Shown here: piece after piece, positions 37,112-47,533 of the stretch
How positions within the stretch are numbered: position 1 is the first letter of the stretch
Layout of the letters: every line of letters begins with the position of its first letter
Origin: Streptomyces pyxinicus
Lineage (GTDB): Bacteria; Actinomycetota; Actinomycetes; Streptomycetales; Streptomycetaceae
Direction of reading: 5' to 3'
DNA: 64,000 nt
Assembly (NCBI RefSeq): GCF_024753135.1
Contig: NZ_JANUGP010000007.1
Location: forward strand, 62,001 to 126,000
Position numbers and translations under genes: made by a program
Notes under the pieces: generated by a model
Seen by the model: only the letters and a program-made list of their open reading frames with translations
Told to the model about the DNA's origin: nothing
Database searches by the model: none

Positions 37112-37180
37112 CACACACCGTGTGCGCGCCGGGCACGCATATGCCCGTCACACACGCTCCCCACGCGCTCACCAGGCGAG

Positions 37181-37201
37181 TTGACTCTGCATGCGCATGC
37201 A
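37181..37201 (+). promoter_or_regulatory. -35-like hexamer and ARG-box-like palindrome
   Basis: TTGACT (37181-37186) is followed directly by TGCATGCGCATGCA (37188-37201), a perfect 14-bp palindrome. Its layout TGCAT-N4-ATGCA equals the argG ARG box. A bound protein here would block the promoter of the gene at 37247. Confidence 0.55.
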
Positions 37202-37246
37202 AGGGAAGCGGAACCATCCGTACCGACTACCGAAAGGAGCGGATCC

Positions 37247-37507
37247 GTGACCGCCGATCCGCAGCATCCCGTGGTCCATGGTGAACTCGCAGAGTTACGG
37301 CGCCGCCTGGACGTGTCCTACGTCCGTGTCGAGGGCGGCATCGCCCTGCTGCGGCACCGCACCGAGGAGACCGCCAAGGAGCTGGACGAGCTGAACACCC
37401 GCCTGGCCTCGCTGGAACACGCCCGCTGGCCGCTGCCCTCGCTCGCCGCGCTCACGGCGCTCGGCGCCCTCGTCGTGACGGTCTGGCAGGTGCTGCCGGC
37501 CCACTAG
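37247..37507 (+). CDS. Small coiled-coil, tail-anchored membrane protein with a TTA codon
   Basis: The 86-residue protein has a helical, charged N-terminal part with coiled-coil character (LAELRRRLDVSYVRVEG and TEETAKELDELNTRLASLE). A single C-terminal helix (about 62-82) would anchor it in the membrane. The GTG at 37247-37249 has AGGAG 7 nt upstream, and homology-free upstream codons are excluded. Codon 17 is TTA, so full translation needs the bldA tRNA. An ARG-box-like palindrome lies 45 bp upstream. The function is unknown. Confidence 0.75.
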   Translation: MTADPQHPVVHGELAELRRRLDVSYVRVEGGIALLRHRTEETAKELDELNTRLASLEHARWPLPSLAALTALGALVVTVWQVLPAH

Positions 37508-37531
37508 GCGCATGTCGCCGGCCTCGGTTCG

Positions 37532-38068
37532 CTAGCCCTCGGCGAGCCTGAGGTGGTGCAGCAGCAGTAACGCGGCCGCCATGTTGGCGGCCGGGACCTC
37601 CCCACGGGCGATCAGGTCGGGAACGAGCTTGAGCGGGACCCATTCCCGGCGGTCCGACTCGAAGTCGTCCACGGGGTGCCCGATGTACTCGCCCTCGTCG
37701 GACCAGTAGATGTGGTGCCGGGCGTCGGTGAGCCCGTTGGACGGCTCCACGCTCATCAGGTGGTGCAGACGTCCCGGCCGCCAGCCGGTCTCCTCCTCCA
37801 GTTCCCTGGCGGCCGCGCACGCGATGTCCTCGCCGTCCTCGACCACGCCCGCCGCGAGTTCCCAGCCCCAGCTGTCGGTGATGAAGCGGTGCCGCCACAG
37901 CAGCAGGACCTCGTTGGCCTCGTTGACGACGGTGGCCACGGCCACGGGCCGCAGCCGGATGAGGAAGTGGTCGAGATGCCGGCCGTCCGGCAGCTCGACA
38001 TCCGCGAGATTGACGCTGAACCAGCGGTTTTCATAGACAGTTTGTTCGTTCTGTTTCGTCCACTGCAC
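37532..38068 (-). CDS. NUDIX hydrolase (ADP-ribose pyrophosphatase-like)
   Basis: The 178-residue enzyme has a full Nudix box, G-x5-E-x7-REUxEExGU, at about 74-96 (from GVVEDGE to REL-EEETGW). The preceding VLLLWRHRFITDSWGWELAAG matches the ADP-sugar pyrophosphatase subgroup, so cleavage of ADP-ribose or a similar nucleotide sugar is likely. The GTG start at 38066-38068 has AGGAAGG upstream. Codon 167 is TTA, the second bldA-type codon in this small region. It converges with the coiled-coil gene. Confidence 0.88.
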   Translation of the reverse strand: MQWTKQNEQTVYENRWFSVNLADVELPDGRHLDHFLIRLRPVAVATVVNEANEVLLLWRHRFITDSWGWELAAGVVEDGEDIACAAARELEEETGWRPGRLHHLMSVEPSNGLTDARHHIYWSDEGEYIGHPVDDFESDRREWVPLKLVPDLIARGEVPAANMAAALLLLHHLRLAEG

Positions 38069-38151
38069 GGTTCTGCCACCTTCCTGCGAGTAAGTGGCAA
38101 TATCGCAGCAGTGACCGTGGAGCCACAGTGGGCCTGCCGGGCCCGCCCGGA

Positions 38152-39492
38152 CTACATGGGGACGCGCAGCGCGCCGTCGATGAGTTCGGCGGCCTCCGCG
38201 GTGCCGGCCGAGCCGCAGCGCACCAGGTGCTCACGCACCGCCCGGAGCCGGTCGCGCAGCCGCTGCGACTCCATCCCGCGCGCCTGCTCCGTCATCCGTA
38301 CGGCGGTGGCGACCGCCTCGTCGGCGTTGCCCTGGCGCAGCTCGATGGTGCTGAGCATGGCCAGCCGGTGCACCCGCCCCCGGTCGTGCGCGGGATTGTC
38401 CACCGCGGCGGCGGCGTGCTCCCGGGCCGCTGCCAGCTCGCCCAGGCTCAGCAGCGCCTCCGCCACCTGGACGTTGACCAGTCCGGGCTGGACGTAACCC
38501 GTCTCGTCGGGCTCGTGCCCGCGCATGATCCGGTCGGCCGCCTTCTCGGCCCGCTGGATACAGGACAGCGCGCTGCTCGCGTCGCCGAGGTGGGCGTACG
38601 CCTTGGCCTGCATCGCGTACAGGTCGGAGGCGAGCGCCGGGGTGATGTGCCGGCCGGCGGCGCGCAGCGCGGCCTCGGCGAAGGCGACGGCCTGCCGGAA
38701 CTCCCGCATGAACAGCGCCTGGTTGACCAGCAGCGCTATCACGTAGGCGCCGAGTCCCCGGTCCCCGCTGGCCTTGGCCAGCCGCAGCGCCTGGTGGAAG
38801 TAGCGCTGGGCGAGGCCGTGGGCGTCGGAGTCGTAGGCGCAGATACCGGCGACGGCGACCAACCCGCCGGTGGCGTGGTGCAGTTGGCGTCCGCTGGCGT
38901 CGGTGTAGCTGCCCCGCAGCAGGGGCGCGGCCTCGGCGTTGAGGAAGCCGACGATCCGGGTGCGGGTCGCGATGCCGCCGGCCTTGCGGTACATCTGCTC
39001 GTAGTGCGTGCGGGCGGCGCGCAGCATCTGGATGTCGGCGGCGGTGACCCGGTGCCGGCCGCCGCGCGAGACGTCCACGTCCTCGGGCGGGTTCTCCCAC
39101 TCCCACACCGGCATGACGGCCGGGGTGCCGGTGACGGCGGGCGCGCCGAGCACGTGCGGGCGCTGCTGTTCGTCGGAGCGCCACAGGGCGGTGGCCCGCT
39201 CCACGAACCCGTTCAGCGAGCCGGCGTGCGGGGTGCTCGGCTCGCCGGGCACCCCGAGGCCGATGTCGTCGAGGGTCACCGGCCGGTGCAGGCGGGCGGC
39301 CAGCACCTCGCAGATCAGGTCGGGTACCTGGCCGCGGGGCCGCTGGCCCTTCAACCACCGCGCCACGGCGGTGTGTTCGTAGCGGAGCGCGAGGCCGCGT
39401 CTCCGGCCGGCCTGGTTCACATGGGCGGCGAGACCCGCGTGCGAGATCCCCGCCTCGTCCAGGATGGCGTCGAGCAGAGTGTTGGGCTGCAT
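38152..39492 (-). CDS. NsdA-like TPR transcriptional regulator
   Basis: The 446-residue protein has an N-terminal helix-turn-helix region (NTLLDAILDEAGISHAGLAA, then ARWLKGQRPRG) and a long array of TPR-like helices (about 190-430: repeated A-x3-A and LG/G patterns such as ALRLAKASGDRGLGAYVI). This build is that of the Streptomyces NsdA group, which represses sporulation and antibiotic production in S. coelicolor. The TPR part probably binds a peptide or protein partner. The upstream palindrome TCACAC-GGG-GTGTGA may be its own operator. Which paralogue it is cannot be told. Confidence 0.75.
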   Translation of the reverse strand: MQPNTLLDAILDEAGISHAGLAAHVNQAGRRRGLALRYEHTAVARWLKGQRPRGQVPDLICEVLAARLHRPVTLDDIGLGVPGEPSTPHAGSLNGFVERATALWRSDEQQRPHVLGAPAVTGTPAVMPVWEWENPPEDVDVSRGGRHRVTAADIQMLRAARTHYEQMYRKAGGIATRTRIVGFLNAEAAPLLRGSYTDASGRQLHHATGGLVAVAGICAYDSDAHGLAQRYFHQALRLAKASGDRGLGAYVIALLVNQALFMREFRQAVAFAEAALRAAGRHITPALASDLYAMQAKAYAHLGDASSALSCIQRAEKAADRIMRGHEPDETGYVQPGLVNVQVAEALLSLGELAAAREHAAAAVDNPAHDRGRVHRLAMLSTIELRQGNADEAVATAVRMTEQARGMESQRLRDRLRAVREHLVRCGSAGTAEAAELIDGALRVPM

Positions 39493-39539
39493 GGGTGCCC
39501 CCCGAGTCGCCTGGTGCCGTCAGCGTAGTGCGTCCGCTA

Positions 39540-39554
39540 TCACACGGGGTGTGA
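39540..39554. promoter_or_regulatory. Palindrome upstream of the NsdA-like gene
   Basis: TCACAC and GTGTGA are perfect inverted arms around GGG, 48 bp upstream of the start codon. It is a candidate operator. Confidence 0.4.
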
Positions 39555-39627
39555 ACGGAGTGCCCGCATCCGGTGCGTGTGCGCGCTGTCGCGGAGTGTG
39601 CCGGTTCCGGTTGACTGAGATGCCTCG

Positions 39628-40749
39628 TCAAGAGGCCGGCCGGGCCGTCGGCTCCCCCTCGAACAGCGGCGGCCCGGCTTCCACCGCGCGCTGGCGGTGG
39701 GTGGACGGGGTCCGGGCGGTGCCCGGGGCCGTCGGGCGGGGCGTGCCGGGTCTGGCCCGGTCGTTGCGCAGGACCAGGACCGCGACGTCGTCCGTGGGAC
39801 GGCCTCCCGTGTGGGCGAGCAGGGCCGAGAAGACCGTGCGCAGCACCGACGGGGGCGACACCGGCTGCTCGCGTACGGCGGCGGCGCGCAGCGCCTCCGG
39901 CAAGGCGAAGAACCGGCCCCGGGCGTCCCGCGCGTCCTCCGCGCCGTCGGTGAACAGGACCAGGCTCTCGCCCGGGAGCAGGTGTCCGCAGGGCCGGGCC
40001 GCCAGGTCCGCCGGGAGCGGGAAGAGGCCGAGCGGCGGGAGCGGTTCGGCCGACCCGAGCGGTTCCACGGACGTCCCGCTCACCAGGTACGGCCAGGGGT
40101 GACCGCAGTTGAGGGCGGTGAGCGAGCCGTCCTTGCCGATCTCCAGGAGCAGCAGGGTCACGAACTCCTCGGCGACCGGGTGGTCGGGCTCCCGGCCGGC
40201 GTGCGCGGGGTGCTCGGCGCGGGCGCGTTCACGCAGGTGACGGGCGAGGGCACGGTCCAGTCGGCGCAGGACGCCGGCGGACTCGGGCTCGTCGTGGGCG
40301 GCCTCGCGGAAGCTGCCGAGGAGGGCGGCGACGGTGCCCAGCGCGGCCAGCCCGTGTCCGCGCACGTCGCCCATCACCACCCGCACCCCGTGCTCGGTGA
40401 CGACCGCCTCGTACAGATCGCCGCCGATGCTCGCGCCCCGGTCGGCGGAGAGCTGGGCGGCGGCGACGGCCAGCCCGTCCAGGCGGGGCGGCAGCGGACG
40501 CAGGACCACGCTCTGCGCGGCCCGCGCCACCCGGCGGGCGAGCCGCAGCTCACGGAGCAGGGCGTGCCGGACGTGGCAGATCAGCCCGGTGCCGACGACG
40601 AGGAACACGACGCTGGTGACGATGCGGGCGCCGAGCCCGTTCTGCTGGGCGAGGGGGCAGCCGAACTTGTAGCCGACCGCCACGGCTCCCCAGAGGGCGG
40701 GGAGCGTGGAGCCCCGCCCGGTGGGCGCCCGTGCCTTGATACGGATCAT
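39628..40749 (-). CDS. Membrane-associated PP2C-type (SpoIIE) serine phosphatase
   Basis: The 373-residue protein has an N-terminal membrane segment (about 15-50, one or two helices) and a SpoIIE/PP2C phosphatase domain (about 95-320). Metal-binding motifs are SIGGDLYEAV, GDVRGHGLAALGTVA, LTALNCGHPWPYLV and FTDGAEDARD. In Streptomyces such phosphatases act on anti-anti-sigma factors. No sensor or anti-sigma gene is adjacent. I chose the ATG at 40747-40749 because GGGGGA lies 7 nt upstream; an ATG five codons earlier is possible. The Pro-rich C-terminal 50 residues are disordered. Confidence 0.85.
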   Translation of the reverse strand: MIRIKARAPTGRGSTLPALWGAVAVGYKFGCPLAQQNGLGARIVTSVVFLVVGTGLICHVRHALLRELRLARRVARAAQSVVLRPLPPRLDGLAVAAAQLSADRGASIGGDLYEAVVTEHGVRVVMGDVRGHGLAALGTVAALLGSFREAAHDEPESAGVLRRLDRALARHLRERARAEHPAHAGREPDHPVAEEFVTLLLLEIGKDGSLTALNCGHPWPYLVSGTSVEPLGSAEPLPPLGLFPLPADLAARPCGHLLPGESLVLFTDGAEDARDARGRFFALPEALRAAAVREQPVSPPSVLRTVFSALLAHTGGRPTDDVAVLVLRNDRARPGTPRPTAPGTARTPSTHRQRAVEAGPPLFEGEPTARPAS

Positions 40750-40913
40750 GCCTTGGTCCCCCATGCTGGGCCCTGACAGAGCGGACGGACCGGCCCCGAG
40801 AGGCCGGTCCGATTCTGTCCACGGCATGGTCCGGGAGGGCCGGGTCGGCCGCGATTCCCACCCGAACGAGTGAGCACATCCCGGCCGGGCTCGCATTTAT
40901 GCAGGCAGACAGC

Positions 40914-40946
40914 GGCGCCCGGCCGGGAAATCCCCGGCCGGGCGCC
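40914..40946 (-). terminator. Very strong hairpin after pheT
   Basis: GGCGCCCGGCCGGG (40914-40927) and CCCGGCCGGGCGCC (40933-40946) form a perfect 14-bp stem with a 5-nt loop, 24 nt past the pheT stop. Confidence 0.85.
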
Positions 40947-40969
40947 CACCTGACCTTGCGACGCGCGGG

Positions 40970-43482
40970 CTAGCCGCGCAGCACCGCCCCGGTGCGGTCG
41001 CCCGCGAGGGCCACCGCCGCGTCGCGGGCCGCCGAGGCCTCGTCGACCGTCAGGGTGCGGTCCCCGGCGCGGAACCGGAGGGCGTAGGCGAGGGACTTGC
41101 GGCCCTCGCCGAGCTGCTCGGCGTTCTCGTAGACGTCGAACAGCCGGATGGACTCCAGCAGTTCACCGGCGCCCTCGCGCAGCGCGGCCTCGACCTCGGC
41201 GGCCGGGACCGGCTTGTCCACGACCAGGGCGACGTCCTGCGTGGCGACCGGGAACGTGGAGATGCCCGGCGCCTGCGGGACACCGTCGCCGGCGGCCGAC
41301 ACGGCGTCCAGGTCCAGCTCCATCGCACAGGCGCGCTCGGGCAGCCCGAGGGCCTTCAGGACACGCGGGTGCAGCTCACCGGCATGGCCGACGACCCGCT
41401 CGGTGCCGTCGGCCGCGAGTACCAGCTCGGCGCAGCGGCCGGGGTGCCACGGACCGTACTGGCCCTTGCGGACGACCAGCTCGGCGCCGGCCTCGCGGGC
41501 GACGGCACGGGCCGCCTCCACCGCGTCGGCCCAGTCGGCCGGGCGGCCCCTGCCCCACCAGCCGGCCTGCTCGCGGGCGCCGGTGAGGACGACGGCGACA
41601 TGGCGCGGCTGCTCGGGCAGCGCGGCGTCCAGCCGGGCGATCTCCTCGTCGGTGGGACGGCGGTCCGCCGGCAGGCGCACCGCGTCACGCCGCTCCGCGC
41701 GGGGGCGGAAGACCAGGCCGGTCTCGAAGAGGGCCAGGTCGTGCGAGCCGCGGCCGTCGTTGCGGCGCAGCGCGCCCAGCAGGCCCGGCAGCAGCGTGGT
41801 GCGGAGCGCGGGCTCCTCGTCGCTGAGCGGGTTGGCGAGCCTCACCACGCGGCGGGCCGGGTCGTCCGCCGCCAGACCGAGCTGGTCGAAGACCTGCTCG
41901 GTGAGGAAGGGGTAGGTCGGCGCCTCGACGTAACCGGCACCGGCCAGTACGCGGCCGATCCTGCGGTGCAGCCGCTGGCGGTGGGTGAGGCCGCGGCCGG
42001 AGGGGGGCTTGGGCAGCGTGGAGGGCAGGTTCTCGTAACCCTCCAGGCGGATGACCTCCTCCGCGAGGTCGTTGGCCTCGGCGAGGTCGGGCCGCCAGGA
42101 CGGGGCGGTGACGATCAGCTCGTCCTGTCCGTAGACGTCGCAGCCGATCTCCTGGAGGCGGCGCACCACGGTCTCCCGGCCGTAGGTGACGCCCGCGACC
42201 CGGTCCGGGTGGTCCGCCGCCGTGGTGATGGTGTGCGGGGCGGAGGGCGCGATGATCTCGGTGACACCGGCCTCGGCGGTGCCGCCCGCGAGCAGCACCA
42301 GCAGGTCCACGCTGCGCTGGGCGGCGGCAGCGGCGGCGGCCGGGTCGACGCCCCGCTCGAAGCGGCGGGAGGCCTCGGAGGACAGCTTGTGCCGGCGGGC
42401 CGTCCGCGCGATCGACACGGCGTTGAAGTGGGCCGCCTCGATGACGACGTCGGTCGTGGCGTTCGCCGTGTCGTCGTGGTCGGCGATCTCCGTGTTGGCG
42501 CCGCCCATCACGCCGGCGAGGCCGATCGGGCCGCGCTCGTCGGTGATGACCAGGTCCTCGGCGTGCAGGGTCCGCTCGACGCCGTCGAGGGTGACGAGCT
42601 TCTCGCCCTCCTCGGCGCGGCGCACCCCGATGGCGCCCTGGACCAGCGTGCGGTCGTAGGCGTGCAGGGGCTGGCCCAGCTCGGTCATCACGTAGTTCGT
42701 GACGTCGACGGCGAGCGAGATCGGGCGCATGCCGACCTTCTGGAGGCGGCGCCGCAGCCAGATCGGGGAGCGCGCCTCGGGGCTCAGACCGGTGACGGTG
42801 CGGGCGGTGAAGCGGTCGCAGCCGGCCGGGTCGGTGACCTGGACCGGGTAGCCGAAGGCGTTCGGGGCCGGCACGTCCAGCAGGGCGGGGTCGCGCAGCG
42901 GCAGGCCGTAGGCGATGGCGGTCTCGCGGGCGACGCCGCGGATGGACAGGCAGTCGCCGCGGTTGGCGGTGACGGCGATGTCCAGGACCTCGTCCACCAG
43001 CTCCAGCAGCTCGATGGCGTCCTTGCCCACCTCGGTCTCCGGCGGCAGCACGATGATGCCGTGGCTGCCGTCGTCGCCCATGCCCAGCTCCTCGCCGGAG
43101 CAGATCATGCCGTGCGAGACCTTGCCGTAGGTCTTGCGGGCGGCGATGGAGAAGCCACCGGGCAGCGTGGCGCCGGGCAGGACGACGACGACCTTGTCGC
43201 CGACGGCGAAGTTGCGGGCGCCGCAGACGATCTCCTGCGGCTCGCCCGTCCTGTTGGCCTGACCGACGTCGACCGTGCAGAAGCGGATCGGCTTCTTGAA
43301 GCCCTCCAGCTCCTCGATGGTCAGCACCTGGCCGACGACCAGCGGGCCCTTGAGGTCGGCGCCGAGCAGTTCGACGGTCTCGACCTCCAGACCGGCCGAG
43401 ATGAGCTTGGCCTGGACGTCACGGCCGGTCTCGGTGGCCGGCAGGTCGACGTACTCCCGCAGCCAAGAAAGCGGGACCCGCA

Positions 43483-43483
<1 letters not shown>
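40970..43483 (-). CDS. pheT: Phenylalanine--tRNA ligase beta subunit
   Basis: The 837-residue subunit has the standard order of domains: an N-terminal tRNA-binding (EMAP-like) domain at about 40-165, then B3/B4 editing (around 215-390), B5 (about 415-490), the core (about 500-700) and the C-terminal FDX-ACB tRNA-binding domain (about 740-835, ending in [15 protein letters not shown]). It forms the alpha2-beta2 enzyme with PheS. The ATG overlaps the pheS stop by one base (TGATG), so translation is coupled. No truncation or frame break was seen. Confidence 0.97.
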
Positions 43484-44643
<1,160 letters not shown>

Positions 44644-44688
44644 TCACCGACTGATGAGTCATCGACTCGTGAGCCACCGACTCGTGAG
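44644..44688. repeat. Three tandem 15-bp repeats in the pheST leader
   Basis: Units TCACCGACTGATGAG, TCATCGACTCGTGAG and CCACCGACTCGTGAG follow one another without gaps (44644-44658, 44659-44673, 44674-44688). They are in the untranslated leader between the pheS start and a possible -10, TAGACT, near 44727-44732. I found no T-box motif and no Phe-rich leader peptide. Confidence 0.75.
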
Positions 44689-44762
44689 GGCCGCGTGAAG
44701 GACACAAAGGTGCCAAAGGCCGAGTCTAACGGGGTGGGGGTGGACGAAGAGCCCGTGGGCCG

Positions 44763-45959
44763 TCAGGCGAGATACGCCGGGGTCGCCACGGGCAGCGTAA
44801 ATCGGAACTCGGCGCCGCCGCCGGGAGCCCGGCCGACCGTGATGGTGCCGCCGTGGGCCTCCACGATGCCCTTGACGATGTAGAGCCCGAGGCCGGTGCC
44901 GCCGCGCTTGCTGCCCCGCCAGAAGCGGGTGAAGACGCGGTTCATGGACTCCTCCGGGATGCCGGGCCCCTCGTCGCTCACCGTGACCGACGTGGCCGTT
45001 TCCTCGCCCTCGCGCGGTGAGGGCGCGGGCGTGACACCAATGGTGACGGTTCCCTCGCCGTGCCGCACGGCATTTTCGATGAGGTTGCTGAGCACCTGGT
45101 CGACCTTGTCGGGGTCGGCCCACAGGGCGGGCAGCGGCTGCTCGACGCGGAGCAGGAAGCGGTCGGCGGGCTGGCCGGCGGCGACGTAGGCCTGGATGTG
45201 CCGGGAGACGGCGGCGCCGATGTCGACGGGCTGCCGGCGCAGTTCCAGACGCCCGGAGTCGATCCGGGAGATGTCGAGCAGCTCGGCGATGAGCCGGGTG
45301 ACACGGTCGGCGTCGGCGTCGACGGTCTCCAGCATGAGCCGCTTCTGGTCGTCGGTGAAGCGCTCCCACTTGGCCAGCAGGGTGGCGGTGAAGCCCTTGA
45401 CGGAGGTCAGCGGGGAGCGCAGCTCGTGGGCGACGGTGGCGATCAGCTCGGCGTGGCTGCGCTCGGTACGGCGCCGGGCCTCGGTGTCCCGCAGGGAGAC
45501 GATCACGCGCCGGACCGGTCCGAGGGGCCGCTCGCGCACGTACCGGGCGCAGACCAGCACCTCCCGGCCGCCGGGCAGCAGCAAGTTGCGCTCGGGCTGG
45601 CGGACCCGGATGGCGAGGCCGCCGTAGGGGTCGGTGAGCTGCCACCAGCGGCGCCCCTCCAGGTCCTCCAGGGGCAGCGCCCACTCCAGCGGCCGGCCGA
45701 GGGCCGCCTCGGCCGGTACGGCGGTGATGCGGGCGGCGGCGGCGTTGAACCGGACGACCAGACCGCGCTCGTCGGCGATCACCAGTCCGTCGGGCAGTTC
45801 GTCGGCGATCAGCAGCCCGTCAGGCAGTTCATCGGCGATCCGCAGCCTGTCGGGCAGTCCGTGGGCGTCGGCCTCCGGGCCGGCCTCGCCGTGCCGGTGC
45901 GCGGGTGCCTGCCGCGCGCCCCTGTCATCGGGCGTGGTGCTGGTGCCGGCCACCGTCAT
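44763..45959 (-). CDS. PAS-containing sensor histidine kinase
   Basis: The 398-residue kinase has no transmembrane helix. After three 10-residue repeats (LPDRLRIADE, LPDGLLIADE and LPDGLVIADE at 35-64) comes a PAS domain (about 50-160), a HisKA domain with phospho-acceptor His178 in AHELRSPLTSV, and an HATPase domain with LSNLIENAVRHG, DEGPGIPEE and GGTGLGLYIV. It should autophosphorylate in response to a soluble signal. No response regulator is adjacent, so the partner is elsewhere. Confidence 0.9.
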   Translation of the reverse strand: MTVAGTSTTPDDRGARQAPAHRHGEAGPEADAHGLPDRLRIADELPDGLLIADELPDGLVIADERGLVVRFNAAAARITAVPAEAALGRPLEWALPLEDLEGRRWWQLTDPYGGLAIRVRQPERNLLLPGGREVLVCARYVRERPLGPVRRVIVSLRDTEARRRTERSHAELIATVAHELRSPLTSVKGFTATLLAKWERFTDDQKRLMLETVDADADRVTRLIAELLDISRIDSGRLELRRQPVDIGAAVSRHIQAYVAAGQPADRFLLRVEQPLPALWADPDKVDQVLSNLIENAVRHGEGTVTIGVTPAPSPREGEETATSVTVSDEGPGIPEESMNRVFTRFWRGSKRGGTGLGLYIVKGIVEAHGGTITVGRAPGGGAEFRFTLPVATPAYLA

Positions 45960-46009
45960 CCCCGTACCCCACCTCTCCTACGGTGCAGGGGTCCGAGCTG
46001 GTCACCCTA

Positions 46010-46873
46010 CTAGCTCCGGGTGACGGACCGGCACCCTTGGGCGGCGCGCTGTGCACGGGCCGACGCGTAGAGACATACGGCCGCGGCGGTCGCGAGGTTC
46101 AGGCTCTCGGCCCGGCCGTGGATGGGGACGCGGACGACGGCGTCGGCCAGCGCGCGGGTCTCCTCCGGCAGGCCCCACGCCTCGTTGCCGAAGACCCAGG
46201 CGGTGGGGCAGCCCATGGTGCCCTCGTCCAGCTCCTCGTCCAGGTCCCGGTCCCCGGCGCCGTCGGCGGCGACGACGCGCACCCCGGCGTCCTTCAGCTC
46301 GCGTACGGCCTGTTCGACGGGGACGCCGACGGCGACGGGCAGGTGGAAGTGGGAACCGACGGAGGCGCGGACGGCCTTGGGGTTGTACAGGTCGACGGAG
46401 GCGTCGGTGAGGATCACGGCCTCGGCGCCGGCGGCGTCGGCGCAGCGCAGCACGGTGCCGGCGTTGCCGGGGTCGCGCACATGGGCGAGGACGGCGACGA
46501 GCCGGGGGCGGGCGGCCATGATCTCGGCGAACGGGGTGTCCAGGAACCGGCAGACCCCGACCAGGCCCTGCGGGGTCACGGTGGTGGAGATGTCGGCGAT
46601 GACCTCTTCGGAGGCGAGGTGCACCCGGGCGCCGGCCTCGCGGGCCGCCCCGACGATGTCGGCGTACCGCTCCGCGGCCTCGACGGTGGCGAACAGTTCG
46701 ACGAGAGTCGCGGTCCCGTCCGCGCCCCGGTGCCCGGCGGCCTCCCGGGCGGCCTGCGGCCCCTCGGCGAGGAACAGCCGCTCCTTCCCCCGGAAGTTCC
46801 GCTTGGCCAGCCGCCGAGCGGCGACGACCCGCGCGGACCGCGAAGAGATCAACTCAGGAGAAACGAACGCCAT
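46010..46873 (-). CDS. TrmH-family RNA 2'-O-methyltransferase
   Basis: The 287-residue SPOUT enzyme methylates the 2'-hydroxyl of a tRNA or rRNA nucleotide with SAM. It has an N-terminal substrate-binding domain (VVAARRLAKRNFRGKERLFL) and a knotted catalytic domain with the motifs HVRDPGNAGTVLRCADAAGA, GNEAWGLPEE and the knot-closing PIHGRAESLNLATAAAVCLY. I preferred the ATG at 46871-46873 because GGGAAG lies 7 nt upstream; a GTG two codons earlier is too close to that site. Its place between rplT and a sensor kinase is conserved in Streptomyces. Confidence 0.9.
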   Translation of the reverse strand: MAFVSPELISSRSARVVAARRLAKRNFRGKERLFLAEGPQAAREAAGHRGADGTATLVELFATVEAAERYADIVGAAREAGARVHLASEEVIADISTTVTPQGLVGVCRFLDTPFAEIMAARPRLVAVLAHVRDPGNAGTVLRCADAAGAEAVILTDASVDLYNPKAVRASVGSHFHLPVAVGVPVEQAVRELKDAGVRVVAADGAGDRDLDEELDEGTMGCPTAWVFGNEAWGLPEETRALADAVVRVPIHGRAESLNLATAAAVCLYASARAQRAAQGCRSVTRS

Positions 46874-46901
46874 CCTCACACTTCCCGAGACAGGGGGGGG
46901 T

Positions 46902-46962
46902 GCGCCCCGCCAGGGGCACGGGGAACTGCGCGCCCAGCCACAACGAATTCGCAGCCGAACGA
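46902..46962 (+). repeat. Streptomyces dispersed intergenic repeat, copy 2
   Basis: The sequence CGCCCCGCCAGGGGCACGGGG, then AACTGCGCGCCCAGCCACAACG, matches copy 1 (23398-23458) at roughly 80% of positions in the same orientation. It lies just upstream of the methyltransferase gene. Confidence 0.75.
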
Positions 46963-46986
46963 GAACCCCTCACACCAACAACAGGA

Positions 46987-47011
46987 CCCGCAAGCCATGA
47001 CAGCCTGCGGG
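46987..47011 (-). terminator. Terminator of infC-rpmI-rplT
   Basis: CCCGCAAG (46987-46994) and CCTGCGGG (47004-47011) form an 8-bp stem with one mismatch, followed on the minus strand by TCCTGTTGTT. It lies 33 nt after rplT. Confidence 0.7.
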
Positions 47012-47043
47012 CCCAGTGAGCGTCGGCTAAAGCCAGCGCAGCG

Positions 47044-47427
47044 TCACGCGGCCTTCGGCGCGTTGACGTCCGACGGCAGCGCCTTCTGCGCGACCTCGAC
47101 GAGCGCGGCGAACGCGTTCGCGTCGTTCACGGCCAGCTCGGCCAGGATCTTGCGGTCGACCTCGACGTTCGCGGCCTTCAGACCCTGGATGAAGCGGTTG
47201 TAGGTGATGCCGTTGGCGCGGGCAGCGGCGTTGATGCGCTGGATCCACAGCTGACGGAAGTCGCCCTTGCGCTTCTTGCGGTCGTTGTAGTTGTAGACCA
47301 GCGAGTGGGTGACCTGCTCCTTGGCCTTGCGGTACAGGCGCGAACGCTGACCGCGGTAGCCGGAGGCCTGCTCGAGGATCGCCCGGCGCTTCTTGTGGGC
47401 GTTGACTGCCCGCTTGACGCGTGCCAC
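47044..47427 (-). CDS. rplT: 50S ribosomal protein L20
   Basis: The 127-residue protein is basic and conserved from [15 protein letters not shown] to the C-terminal helical part ([14 protein letters not shown]), normal for L20. It binds 23S rRNA early in 50S assembly. In other bacteria L20 represses its own operon through the leader RNA. The GTG at 47425-47427 has AAGGAG 7 nt upstream. It ends the infC operon. Confidence 0.98.
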   Translation of the reverse strand: MARVKRAVNAHKKRRAILEQASGYRGQRSRLYRKAKEQVTHSLVYNYNDRKKRKGDFRQLWIQRINAAARANGITYNRFIQGLKAANVEVDRKILAELAVNDANAFAALVEVAQKALPSDVNAPKAA

Positions 47428-47533
47428 TTGTTAACTCCTTGTAGCGGGGTCGTGGTGGGTGCTCACACGACCCGGAAACGACTGGGTCCCGGTGTGGGCG
47501 TACGGCGCTCGACGCGTGGTGAGCGCGGGTACG

